From Trissonchulus latispiculum (lineage: Eukaryota; Nematoda; Enoplea; Enoplida; Ironidae): a DNA stretch of 64,000 nt. The stretch covers positions 34,923 to 98,922 of the forward strand of contig JASAND010007804.1 in assembly GCA_030248195.1 (NCBI GenBank), written 5' to 3'. Positions 51,002 through 61,458 of the stretch are shown here, in pieces (positions within the stretch are counted from its first letter, which is position 1; each line of letters starts with the position of its first letter). The position numbers and the translations under genes are program-made. The notes beneath the pieces are model-generated. The model saw only the letters and a list, made by a program, of their open reading frames with translations. It was not told the origin of the DNA and searched no databases.

Positions 51002-51690
51002 GGGTCTTCGTAGTGTAGTGGCTAAGTTTGTCGGCTACCTCACGCCAGATGCGTTGTTCAATTCCTGGTTGCAACGTCTAAACAACCTTTTTCGTTTCCT
51101 CGTTATCTCTCTTTTGAGTTTGTATTGCTTTGTGTTTGGTTTGTTTTCCCGTTCTTTTCCGTATGTAAATATAATAATTTATGTACAAGTTCCATTATCT
51201 GTTATTACTTATTTTAGATTCCATTAGAGGAACTAGAATTCTAAGTTTCAAATCATCTAAATCAGCTGAGCATTTCACAGTTGTATACAATTCTGCACCC
51301 AGTATGATTGTAACAAACAATCGTGTGTTACAAATTGCGTAAATAAGTAAAAGCTTTGTTATTTTAGTTTCAACTGCACAATTCAGCGGATAAATTTCAT
51401 TAAGTGGCTAAAACTGTCTAGAACGCAAACGTTAAATTTTTGAACCGGGATTGCGCAGAGGGTGTTAGCACGGTAAAATAAGTGTTTGTGGAAAGTTTCG
51501 TAAAATTTCGACTTGGTTTGAGCAGTAAGCTAACAATAAGCACCAAAAGGAATCACCACCTTAAGACTCCAAAAGGCACATTCAAAACGGACACTTCAGT
51601 CTACAAATTTTGGCCGCAAGATTCCTACAGCTCGAAACAAACAACAAATATAAGCTGACACTGAGTTAACTGAATAAAACTGAGCTAAAA
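51002..51690 (+). repeat. SINE copies: tRNA-like head, dispersed repeat and conserved tail
   Basis: The head (51,002-51,078) has CGTAGTGTAGTGGCTAAGTTT and GTTGTTCAATTCCTGGTTGC. At 51,541 the motif CACCAAAAGGAATCACCACC is shared with 17,028 and 23,681. The tail (51,570-51,690) matches 49,965-50,085. The head and tail flank unrelated AT-rich DNA, so more than one insertion may be present. Confidence 0.55.
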
Positions 51691-51811
51691 TATTCCGGTC
51701 AGTTAATTTAGATATTTATTGTTCCATACCAATACATGCATGTGCTTCACTAGCTAACTCTTGGCTTAGTTTGCGCACATTAGGTGTCATGTACGCACAA
51801 GTGAAAAGCAG

Positions 51812-52290
51812 GCATAGGTGTAATTGGGGGGGAGGTTTGGGGGGGGGGTAACCCCCCCCCAGCCTTTTTTCCAAACCACCCCCAAAAATTTTTGGGGGGC
51901 CCCCGGCCCCCGGGGCCGAAGGCGCGAAAAATTGGCCAAAAATCGGGTATTTTTAGGGTAAATTTTGCAAAATTTTTCGAAAAAGTTCAAATTTTTGGCT
52001 TAAAGTGTTCACTAGTGCGTGAAATACACGTTGCCAGCAGTTTTATGGAATTTCTGACTCAATATTGACCTTATTTTGTAGTTAGAAACATGTTGGCAAC
52101 CAAGTTTTCGAGTTTAAAACCCCTGTCTAATGTTAAAATTAGTTAATGGTTGATGTTTTTTTGCATTAGCAATGGCTGAAAATGCGATTTTTGGCATAAA
52201 AATAGGAAAAAATTTTTGGGGGAGGTTTGGGGGGGTTTGGGGGAGGTCTAAAAGGGGGGCCCGCCAACCCCAATCCCCGTTACACCTATG
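51812..52290. mobile_element. CATAGGTG-bounded element A
   Basis: Begins GCATAGGTGTAATTGGGG and ends CCCCGTTACACCTATG (inverted ends CATAGGTGTAA/TTACACCTATG). G/C runs flank an AT-rich core (TATTTTTAGGGTAAATTTTGC, ATACACGTT.CAGCAGTTTTA). Element B at 52,312 is a close copy. Non-coding. Confidence 0.75.
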
Positions 52291-52311
52291 AAAGCAGGGA
52301 TGGGTGGGGGG

Positions 52312-52862
52312 GCATAGGTGTAAGTGGGGGGAGGGTTGGGGGGGGGGGTACCCCCCCCCCCCGCCATTTTTCCAAACCCCTCCCAAAAATTTTTGGGGGC
52401 CCCCGGCCCCCCCCCCAACTGGGGGGGGGGGGGGGGGTAGTCGCGCCGAAGGCGCAAAAAATTAACCAAAAATCAGGTATTTTTAGGGTAAATTTTGCAA
52501 AATTTTTCGAAAAAGTTCAAATTTTTGGCTTAAAGTGTTCATTAGTATGTGAAATACACGTTTTCAGCAGTTTTATGGACTTTCTGACTCAATATTGACC
52601 TTATTTTGTAGTTAGAAACATGTTGGCAACCAAGTTTTCGAGTTTAAAACTGCTGTAATGTTAAAATTAGTTAATGGTTGGATGTTTTTTCGCATTAGCA
52701 ATGGCTGAAAATGTTATTTTTGGCATAAAAACAGGAAAAAAGTTTGGGGGAGGTTTGGGGTGGGTCTTGGGGGGGGGGTTTGGTGGAGGTCTAAAAAGGG
52801 GGCCCGCCCCCAAATTTTGGGGAGAGGGGGCCCCCCCAACCCAATTCCCCGTTACACCTATG
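52312..52862. mobile_element. CATAGGTG-bounded element B
   Basis: Same termini and same AT-rich core as element A, with longer G/C runs at both ends. It lies head-to-tail with A, separated by only about 20 bp, so A and B resemble a tandem array. Confidence 0.75.
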
Positions 52863-52869
52863 CCGGGGG

Positions 52870-53387
52870 GCCATAGCCAGTTGTACCACCTGCTTTGGTT
52901 GGGGGGTGAGTAGAAGGTCCAAATTTGGCTCGGGGCACCCCACCAAAATCCGAAATTTGGGGGAGGGGGACCCCCCCCCTAAACTGTACCCAAGTTGTTT
53001 TAGCTAAAAATGCTCCTTTTTCGATGTACAGTATATACATTAAACATACTCAAAAGCTTCTGACAATAGTTTTTGTATGCGAAAATAGGGCTTGAAAATT
53101 GACAAATTTGCGCTAAAATATGCCTAACCCAGATTGTGGTTTATAATTGCGTATATTACCTTTTAATTGCTATAAATAACCAACTTTAGCTGTTTATATG
53201 TCATTTATATAGGCTTTTTTTCCTAGCAAATTTGCGAATTTTACTACATTTTTGACCAAAAAATTATTTACTCCCCCCATTACCCCCCCCCAAAATTCCG
53301 GACCCCACCCCACTTCAAAACGGCTGAGCGCACCCATCCTAATTTCGGCTACCCCCTCCCCCAACGTTTTCTCAAGGTACACCTATG
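52870..53387. mobile_element. CATAGGTG-bounded element, relative of the 37,671 copy
   Basis: The left end is degenerate (CCATAGCCAGTTGTACCACC) and the right end is GGTACACCTATG. The interior from 52,998 to 53,215 matches 37,770-37,985 almost base for base, with short indels. Confidence 0.7.
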
Positions 53388-53395
53388 GTTGGGGG

Positions 53396-53570
53396 CATAG
53401 GTGTGACTGTGCAGGGGGGGTCCCGACTTTTGGTCACTTTTTGGCCAACAATCTGGGGGGGGGGAAGCAAAAATCTGAAAATCTTGGGGGGTCGCCAAAA
53501 TTTGTCAATTTGGTGGGGGGGTCGCCAAAATTTGTCAATTTGGTGGGGGGGTCCCCCCTACACACCTATG
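53396..53570. mobile_element. Short CATAGGTGTG-bounded tile with an internal duplication
   Basis: A 175-bp unit with ends CATAGGTGTG and CACACCTATG. A segment containing TCGCCAAAATTTGTCAATTT is present twice in tandem inside. No coding content. Confidence 0.7.
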
Positions 53571-53621
53571 GTTGGGGGTCTCCATAAGCCCCACTAGAAA
53601 AGGTTGGGGGCATACGTGCGC

Positions 53622-53820
53622 CATATGTGTACCTTGAGAAAACGTTGGGGGAGGGGATAGCCGAAATTAGGGTGGGTGGGGTGTGGTTCGGGGGGGGTGC
53701 TCCCCATCACGTTTTGGGGGTCGGTCACCAAATGTCCGAAGTTTGCCCCCCAAACAAAATTTCCGACGAAACTATGTTGGGGGGGAGGGGGCCCCCACCC
53801 CAAATCCCCGTTGTACCTAT
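53622..53820. mobile_element. CATAGGTG-family tile
   Basis: Ends are CATATGTGTACCTTGAG and CCCCGTTGTACCTATG. The interior carries GTTTTGGGGGTCGGTCACC and ATTTCCGACGAAACTATG, which recur at 54,380-54,440, 56,790-56,855 and inverted near 63,690-63,750. Confidence 0.6.
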
Positions 53821-53837
53821 GGTGTACGCATTTTGCT

Positions 53838-54095
53838 CATAGGTGTACCTTGAGGAAAAGTTGGGTGAGGGAGTCGCTGAAATTTGGGTGAACTCAGCCG
53901 TTTTGAGGTACATCGATTGGGGGGGCGTTGGTTGGGTTTGCCCCCCAAAATTTCCGACCAGCTCATCCCCCGGATTTTGTGACCCCCCCCCCTTGGCTAA
54001 TCCCCCTCCATCAATGTACCTCAAAACCGCTGAGCCCACCAACCCTTCTAATTTCAGCTACTCCTTTCCCAACTTTTTCTCTAGGTACACCTATG
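53838..54095. mobile_element. MITE with ~88-bp TIRs, copy 1
   Basis: The left TIR begins CATAGGTGTACCTTGAGG and includes AAGTTGGGTGAGGGAGTCGC and TTTTGAGGTACATCGATT. The right TIR is its diverged complement, ending CTAGGTACACCTATG. A G/C-run centre separates them. The total is 258 bp. Confidence 0.8.
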
Positions 54096-54119
54096 AGCAC
54101 GATGCGTTGTAACGGGGAT

Positions 54120-56533
54120 TTGAGGTGAGGGCCCCCTCCCTCCAATTTTAGACCCCCCCCCCCAAACGTAGTTTCACCGGAAATCTTGGTTGGGGGGGCC
54201 AAACTTCGGAAATTTGGTGACCGACCCCAAAATGTGATGGGGAGTACCCCCCTGCCGAACCATAGGTGTGTTGGGGGTGACTGGGCTCTGGGATTTGGCC
54301 TCCAGTTGAGGGGAGGGATCAACCACCACCCAACCCATAACACACCTGTGGTTCGGGGGGGTGCTCCCCATCACGTTTTGGGGGTCGGTCACCAAATGTC
54401 CGAAGTTTGCCCCCCTAACAAAATTTCCGACGAAACTATGTTGGGGGGGAGGGGGCCCCCACCCCAAATCCCCGTTATACCTATGGTGTACGCAATTTGC
54501 TCATAGGTGTACCTTGATGAAAAGTTGGGTGAGGGAGTCGCTGAAATTTGGGTGGACTCAGCCGTTTTGAGGTACATCGATTGGGGGGGCGGTGGTTGGG
54601 TTTGCCCCCCAAAATTTCCGACCAGCTCATCCCCCGGATTTTGTGACCCCCCCCCTTGGCTAATCCCCCCTCCATCAATGTACCTCAAAACCGCTGAGCC
54701 CACCAACCCTTCTAATTTCAGCTACTCCTTTCCCAACTTTTTCTCTAGGTACACCTATGAGCACGATGCGTTGTAACGGGGATTTGAGGTGAGGGCCCCC
54801 TCCCTCCAATTTTAGACCCCCCCCCAAACGTAGTTTCACCGGAAATCTTGGTTGGGGGGGGGCAAACTTCGGAAATTTGGTGACCGACCCCAAAATGTGA
54901 TGGGGAGTACCCCCACCGAACCATAGGTGTGTTGGTGGTGACTGAGCTCTGGGATTTGGCCATTTGTGGGTGTGGTCTGCCTCCATAATTTCGAGGGCGG
55001 GGTCGGCATCTTTTCATTTCCCTCTCCCCAAGCATAGGTGTACCGGCGCGGGAATGGTGTGACATCCCTCGCCCCAAATGGAAAAGTGCCGACCGCACCC
55101 TCGAAATTTTGAAAGCAGACCGCACGCACAAATGGCCTAATCTCAGGCCCTCCCCCAGCACACCTATGGTTCGGGGGGTACTCCCCATCACATTTTGGGG
55201 GTCGGCCAACAAATTTCCGAAGTTTGCCCCCGCCCAACCAGAGGATAAGCGACGGGGGGTACCTCCCCCCCAACCCCTCTCCCCAAGCATAGGTGTACCG
55301 GAGGGGCACCCCTCCCCACAAATGGAAAAGTGCCGACCCCCTCGAAATTTTGAGAGCAGACCCCACCCACAGATGGCCAACTCCCAGACCCCACCCACGC
55401 CCCAGCACACCTATGGTTCCGGGGGGGGCACTTCCCCATCACACTTTGGGGGTCGGCCGGAAAAGCAACGAGGGGGTACCCCTTCCCTCTCAAATTTCCC
55501 TCCCCAAGCATACTGGCGGGGGGTGTGGGACCCCTCCCGAAATGGAAAAGTGCCGACCCCCCTCCTCGAAATTTTGGAGGCAGACCATATCATAGGGGTC
55601 GCGGTAGCGACTCCTATAATATGAGTGAAAATGGTCGAATGACCGTGTAAAACAAGGCTGCGCAGAAGCTGCGCAGATTATGTGCGCAAAAAATTATACG
55701 TGTCGTTTTTGGTATTTTCCTGAAGTTTCATCCCCGTACCACTTTTCCGTTAAAAAGTTATGCCAAAAATCGCTTACGAGAGATGTTTTTTTGCGGTTCT
55801 CCGCTTTGACGTCTGGTAAGCGGGTTTTGTAGCTTTAATACCTACAGATAGAAAAATTTTTGCCTATGAAAACCATATATATTCTTGGAGTACGCAACAA
55901 AAATAAGCCGATAGGCTAGTTTTTATGCCTCCCAGAGCCGGAAAAAATTTTTGGCGGGAGGCCAAAATCGGCCAAAACGCTAAAATGGCCAAAAAGCATG
56001 CTTCAAAGGCGCCGTAATAAGTCAGACTGGGCTATATATGGGGCAATACTGCCTATATGGCTGAATAGGACACATATCAGGGTCGTTCAATTGCTATACG
56101 ATTTTCCTGCCCTGAGCGTAATTTTTGGGCACTGGCCTGCCAAAGTTGGTAAATTTTGGGTCCAACTTTCAACTTGGTTTTTTCGCTTATTTTACGTCCT
56201 GGAAGGCTCAAATCTTGCATACAAAGGTTTTTGCGGACGGAGAATCGATTCCCGCTATCAATTTTGCTGCCCGACTGACCCAGGTTGCTGGGCTGGTTCC
56301 ACTTTTCCGTCTGTAGGATCATGTCGGCAACCGCTACCTGGAAGGCCATACTAGGCTCTACTTGGCCTCTCATAACTTTGCCTATAGGGGTTTTTTAGTG
56401 CGCCCAACTCATTCCCGGTGTCCGTTTTGCCGTTCGACTCATCCATCTTGCCGGCCTGGTTAAACAGTTGCACGAGCATGGGCCACACTTTGCTATGTCG
56501 TTGAGGGTGGGCGCCCCCGGTTTTAACGGGGTT
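54120..56533 (+). repeat. Composite module M1 (~2.41 kb)
   Basis: Starts TTGAGGTGAGGGCCCCCTCC and consists of CATAGGTG tiles, one ~88-bp-TIR MITE, further tiles with TTTGGGGGTCGGCC, and a less G-rich body (about 55,590-56,500) containing GGGGTCGCGGTAGCGACTCC and AGGCTGCGCAGAAGCTGCG. It is repeated directly as M2 at a 2,412-2,414-bp offset and inverted as M3. Short open frames recur in each copy at equivalent places but resemble no known protein. Confidence 0.85.
54502..54759. mobile_element. MITE with ~88-bp TIRs, copy 2 (in M1)
   Basis: Same length and ends as the 53,838 copy, with few substitutions (for example GAACTCAG to GGACTCAG). Confidence 0.8.
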
Positions 56534-59063
56534 TTGAGGTGAGGGCCCCCTCCCTCCAATTTTAGACCCCCCCAAACGTAGTTTCACCGGAAATCTTGGT
56601 TGGGGGGGCCAAACTTGGGAAATTTGGTGACCGACCCCAAAATGTGATGGGGAGTACCCCCCTGCCGAACCATAGCTGTGTTGGGGGTGACTGGGCTCTG
56701 GGATTTGGCCTCCAGTTGAGGGGAGGGATCAACCACCACCCAACCCATAACACACCTGTGGTTCGGGGGGGGGGGTGCTCCCCATCACGTTTTGGGGGTC
56801 GGTCACCAAATGTCCGAAGTTTGCCCCCCAAACAAAATTTCCGACGAAACTATGTTGGGGGGGAGGGGGCCCCCACCCCAAATCCCCGTTATACCTATGG
56901 TGTACGCAATTTGCTCATAGGTGTACCTTGATGAAAAGTTGGGTGAGGGAGTCGCTGAAATTTGGGTGGACTCAGCCGTTTTGAGGTACATCGATTGAGG
57001 GGGGCGTTGGTTGGGTTTGCCCCCCAAAATTTCCGACCAGCTCATCCCCCGGGACCCCCCCCCTTGGCTAATCCCCCCTCCATCAATGTACCTCAAAACC
57101 GCTGAGCCCACCAACCCTTCTAATTTCAGCTACTCCTTTCCCAACTTTTTCTCTAGGTACACCTATGAGCACGATGCGTTGTAACGGGGATTTGAGGTGA
57201 CGGCCCCCTCCCTCCAATTTTAGACCCCCCCCCCCAACGTAGTTTCACCGGAAATCTTGGTTGGGGGGGGGGCAAACTTCGGAAATTTGGTGACCGCCCC
57301 CAAAATGGGATGGGGCGGACCCCCCTGCCGCACCATAGGTGTGTTGGGGGTGACTGGGCTCTGGGATTTGGCCATTTGTGGGTGTGGTCTGCCTCCATAA
57401 TTTCGAGGGCGGGGTCGGCATCTTTTCATTTCCCTCTCCCCAAGCATAGGTGTACCGGCGCGGGAATGGTGTGACATCCCTCGCCCCAAATGGAAAAATG
57501 CCGACCGCACCCTCGAAATTTTGAAAGCAGACTGCACGCACAAATGGCCTAATCTCAGGCCCTCCCCCAGCACACCTATGGTTCGGGGGGTACTCCCCAT
57601 CACATTTTGGGGGTCGGCCAACAAATTTCCGAAGTTTGCCCCCGCCCAACCAGAGGATAAGCGACGGGGGGTACCTCCCCCCCAACCCCTCTCCCCCCGC
57701 ATAGGTGTACCGGGGGGCACCCCTCCCCACAAAAGGAAAAGTGCCGACCCCCACGAAATTTTGAGAGCAGACCCCACCCACAGATGGCCAACTCCCAGAC
57801 CCCACTCACGCCCCAGCACACCTATGGTTCCGGGGGTGGGCACTTCCCCATCACACTTTGGGGGTCGGCCGGAAAAGCAACGAGGGGGTACCCCTTCCCT
57901 CTCAAATTTCCCTCCCCAAGCATACTGGCGGGGGGGTGTGGGACCCCTCCCGAAATGGAAAAGTGCCGACCCCCCTCCTCGAAATTTTGGAGGCAGACCA
58001 TATCATAGGGGTCGCGGTAGCGACTCCTATAATATGAGTGAAAATGGTCGAATGACCGTGTAAAACAAGGCTGCGCAGAAGCTGCGCAGATTATGTGCGC
58101 AAAAAATTATACGTGTCGTTTTTGGTATGTTCCTGAAGTTTCATCCCCGTACCACTTTCCGTTAAAAAGTTATGCCAAAAATCGCTTACGAGAGATGTTT
58201 TTTTGCGGTTCTCCGCTTTGACGTCTGGTAAGCGGGTTTTGTAGCTTTAATACCTACAGATAGAAAAATTTTTGCCTATGAAAACCATATATATTCTTGG
58301 AGTACGCAACAAAAATAAGCCGATAGGCTAGTTTTTATGCCTCCCAGAGCCGGAAAAAATTTTTGGCGGGAGGCCAAAATCGGCCAAAACGCTAAAATGG
58401 CCAAAAAGCATGCTTCAAAGGCGCCGTAATAAGTCAGACTGGGCTATATATGGGGCAATACTGCCTATATGGCTGAATAGGACACATATCAGGGTCGTTC
58501 AATTGCTATACGATTTTCCGGCCCTGAGCGTAATTTTTGGGCACTGGCCTGCCAAAGTTGGTAAATTTTGGGTCCAACTTTCAACTTGGTTTTTTCGCTT
58601 ATTTTACGTCCTGGAAGGCTCAAATCTTGCATACAAAGGTTTTTGCGGACGGAGAATCGATTCCCGCTATCAATTTTGCTGCCCGACTGACCCAGGTTGC
58701 TGGGCTGGTTCCACTTTTCCGTCTGTAGGATCATGTCGGCAACCGCTACATGGAAGGCCATACTAGGCTCTACTTGGCCTCTCATAACTTTGCCTATATG
58801 GGTTTTTTAGTGCGCCCAGCTCATTCCCGGTGTCCGTTTTGCCGTTCGACTCATCCATCTTGCCGGCCTGGTTAAACAGTTGCACGAGCATGGGCCACAC
58901 TTTGCTATGTCGTTGAGGGGGGGCGCCCCCGGTTTTTTCCTGCTACATGGCACTGTAACTCAGCCTCACATAACTGACCAGAACACTGCATTTTCCATCA
59001 TAATATCCTGCACTGTTGATGCCTATTTCAGCAATTTTCGCCATTTTTTCGGCGAAAAATTGT
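56534..59063 (+). repeat. Composite module M2 (left arm of the large inverted repeat)
   Basis: A near-identical direct copy of M1 up to about 58,930, then continuing into the first partial satellite unit. The same sequence appears reverse-complemented at 61,459-64,000, making M2 the left arm of a ~2.5-kb inverted repeat. Differences from M1 include short indels in G/C runs and scattered substitutions. Confidence 0.87.
56916..57167. mobile_element. MITE with ~88-bp TIRs, copy 3 (in M2)
   Basis: As copies 1 and 2, 252 bp, with a slightly shorter G/C-run centre. Confidence 0.8.
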
Positions 59064-61458
59064 CAAATAGCGTTTTGCCGGCCATAGTCGATTTCGAACA
59101 AAAAATAGATATTGAAATTTTGTTTTTGACATTTAATGTAAATGAATGCTCCAAATAGTTGCACCAGCGTACGCCACACTTTGCTATGTCGTTGCTTTTC
59201 CTCCGATGTCCCTGCTTTGAAAAATTTTTCCTGTACTTCTTTATCGGTGTTGGAGGGGGGCGTCCCCGGTTTTTTCCTGGTACATGGCACTGTAGCTCAG
59301 CGCACATAACTGACCAGAGCACTGCATTTCCCAGCATATCCTGCACTGTTAATGCCTATTTCAGCAACTTTCGCCAATTTTTCGGCGAAAAATTGCCAAA
59401 ATAGCGTTTTCCGGCCATAGCCGATTTTCCACAAAAAATGGATTTTGAAATTTTGTTTTTGACATCTAGTTCAATTGAATGCTGCAAACAGTTGCACCAG
59501 CATGGGCCACACTTGACTTTGCCGTTGTTTTTCCTCCGATCTCCCTGCTTTGAAAAATTTTTGCTGCACTTCTTTATCGGTGTTGGAGGGGGGGCGCCCC
59601 CCGGTTTTTTCCTGCTACATGGCACTGTAACTCAGCCTCACATAACTGACCAGAACACTACATTTTCCAGCATATCCTGCACTGTTGATGACTATTTCAG
59701 CAATTTTCGCCAATTTTTCGGCGAAAAATTGTCAAAATAGCGTTTTGCCGGCCATGGTCGATTTTGAACAAAAAAAAGAGATTTTGAGCTTCTGTTTTTG
59801 ACATCTAGTGCAATTGAAAGTGCAAACAGGTTCAGCACAGTGTGCCACACTTGACTTTGCCCTTGCTTTTCCTCCTATATCCCTGCTTTGGAAAATTTTT
59901 GCTGCACTTCTTTATCGGTGTTGGAGGGGGCGCCCCCGGTTTTTTTCCTGCTACATGGCACTGTGGCTCAGCGCACATAACTGACCAGAACACTGCATTT
60001 TCCATCTTATCCTGCACTGTTGATGCCTGTTTCAGCAATTTTCGCCAATTTTTCGGCGAAAAATTGCCAAAATGGCGTTTTGCCGGCCACAGACGATTTC
60101 GAACAAAAAATAGATATTGAAATTTTGTTTTTGACATTTAATGCAATTGAATGCTCCAAATAGTTGCACCAGCGTACGCCACACTTTGCTATGTCGTTGC
60201 TTTTCCTCCGATGTTCCTGCTTTGAAAATTTTTTCCTGCACTTCTTTATCGGTGTAGGAGGGGGCGCCCCCGGTTTTTTTCCTGGTACATGGCACTGTGG
60301 CTCAGCGCACATAACTGACCAGAGCACTGCATTTTCCAGCATATCCTGCACTGTTAATGCCTATTTCAGCAATTTTCGCCATTTTTTCGGCGAAAAATTG
60401 TCAAATAGCGTTTTGCCGGCCATAGTCGATTTCGAACAAAAATTAGATATTGAAATTTTGTTTTTGACATTTAATGTAAATGAATGCTCCAAATAGTTGC
60501 ACCAGCGTACGCCACACTTTGCTATGTCGTTGCTTTTCCTCCGATGTCCCTGCTTTGAAAAATTTTTCCTGTACTTCTTTATCGGTGTTGGAGGGGGGCG
60601 TCCCCGGTTTTTTCCTGGTACATGGCACTGTAGCTCAGCGCACATAACTGACCAGAGCACTGCATTTCCCAGCATATCCTGCACTGTTAATGCCTATTTC
60701 AGCAACTTTCGCCAATTTTTCGGCGAAAAATTGCCAAAATAGCGTTTTGCCGGCCATAGCCGATTTTCCACAAAAAATGGATTTTGAAATTTTGTTTTTG
60801 ACATCTAGTTCAATTGAATGCTGCAAACAGTTGCACCAGCATGGGCCACACTTGACTTTGCCGTTGTTTTTCCTCCGATCTCCCTGCTTTGAAAAATTTT
60901 TGCTGCACTTCTTTATCGGTGTTGGAGGGGGGGGGCGCCCCCCGGTTTTTTCCTGCTACATGGCACTGTAACTCAGCCTCACATAACTGACCAGAACACT
61001 ACATTTTCCAGCATATCCTGCACTGTTGATGACTATTTCAGCAATTTTCGCCAATTTTTCGGCGAAAAATTGTCAAAATAGCGTTTTGCCGGCCATAGTC
61101 GATTTTGAACAAAAAAGAGATTTTGAGCTTCTGTTTTTGACATCTAGTGCAATTGAAAGTGCAAACAGGTTCAGCACAGTGTGCCACACTTGACTTTGCC
61201 CTTGCTTTTCCTCCTATATCCCTGCTTTGGAAAATTTTTGCTGCACTTCTTTATCGGTGTTGGAGGGGGGCGCCCCCGGTTTTTTTCCTGCTACATGGCA
61301 CTGTGGCTCAGCGCACATAACTGACCAGAACACTGCATTTTCCATCTTATCCTGCACTGTTGATGCCTGTTTCAGCAATTTTCGCCAATTTTTCGGCGAA
61401 AAATTGCCAAAATGGCGTTTTGCCGGCCATAGACGATTTCGAACAAAAAATAGATATA
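59064..61458 (+). repeat. ~334-bp satellite in a four-monomer higher-order repeat
   Basis: Monomers start near 59,158, 59,491, 59,829, 60,163, 60,496, 60,830 and 61,168. Neighbours differ clearly, but monomers four apart are nearly identical, giving a higher-order period of 1,338-1,339 bp. Each monomer holds CTTTATCGGTGT, a short G/C run, TACATGGCACTGT, CACATAACTGACCAGA and the hairpin TTTTCGCC...GGCGAAAA. One full four-monomer unit and most of a second are present. Confidence 0.92.

Noticed and set aside
55998..56373. 118- and 98-codon frames recurring in M1, M2 and M3 as a possible transposase
   Set aside because: Both strands are open over the same bases, copies are too similar to show codon-level constraint, and no known domain is visible.
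54000..58100. Many Pro/Gly/Trp-rich frames of 60-220 codons on both strands
   Set aside because: They arise from G/C-run repeat DNA poor in stop codons, overlap each other in several frames and recur only because the module is duplicated.
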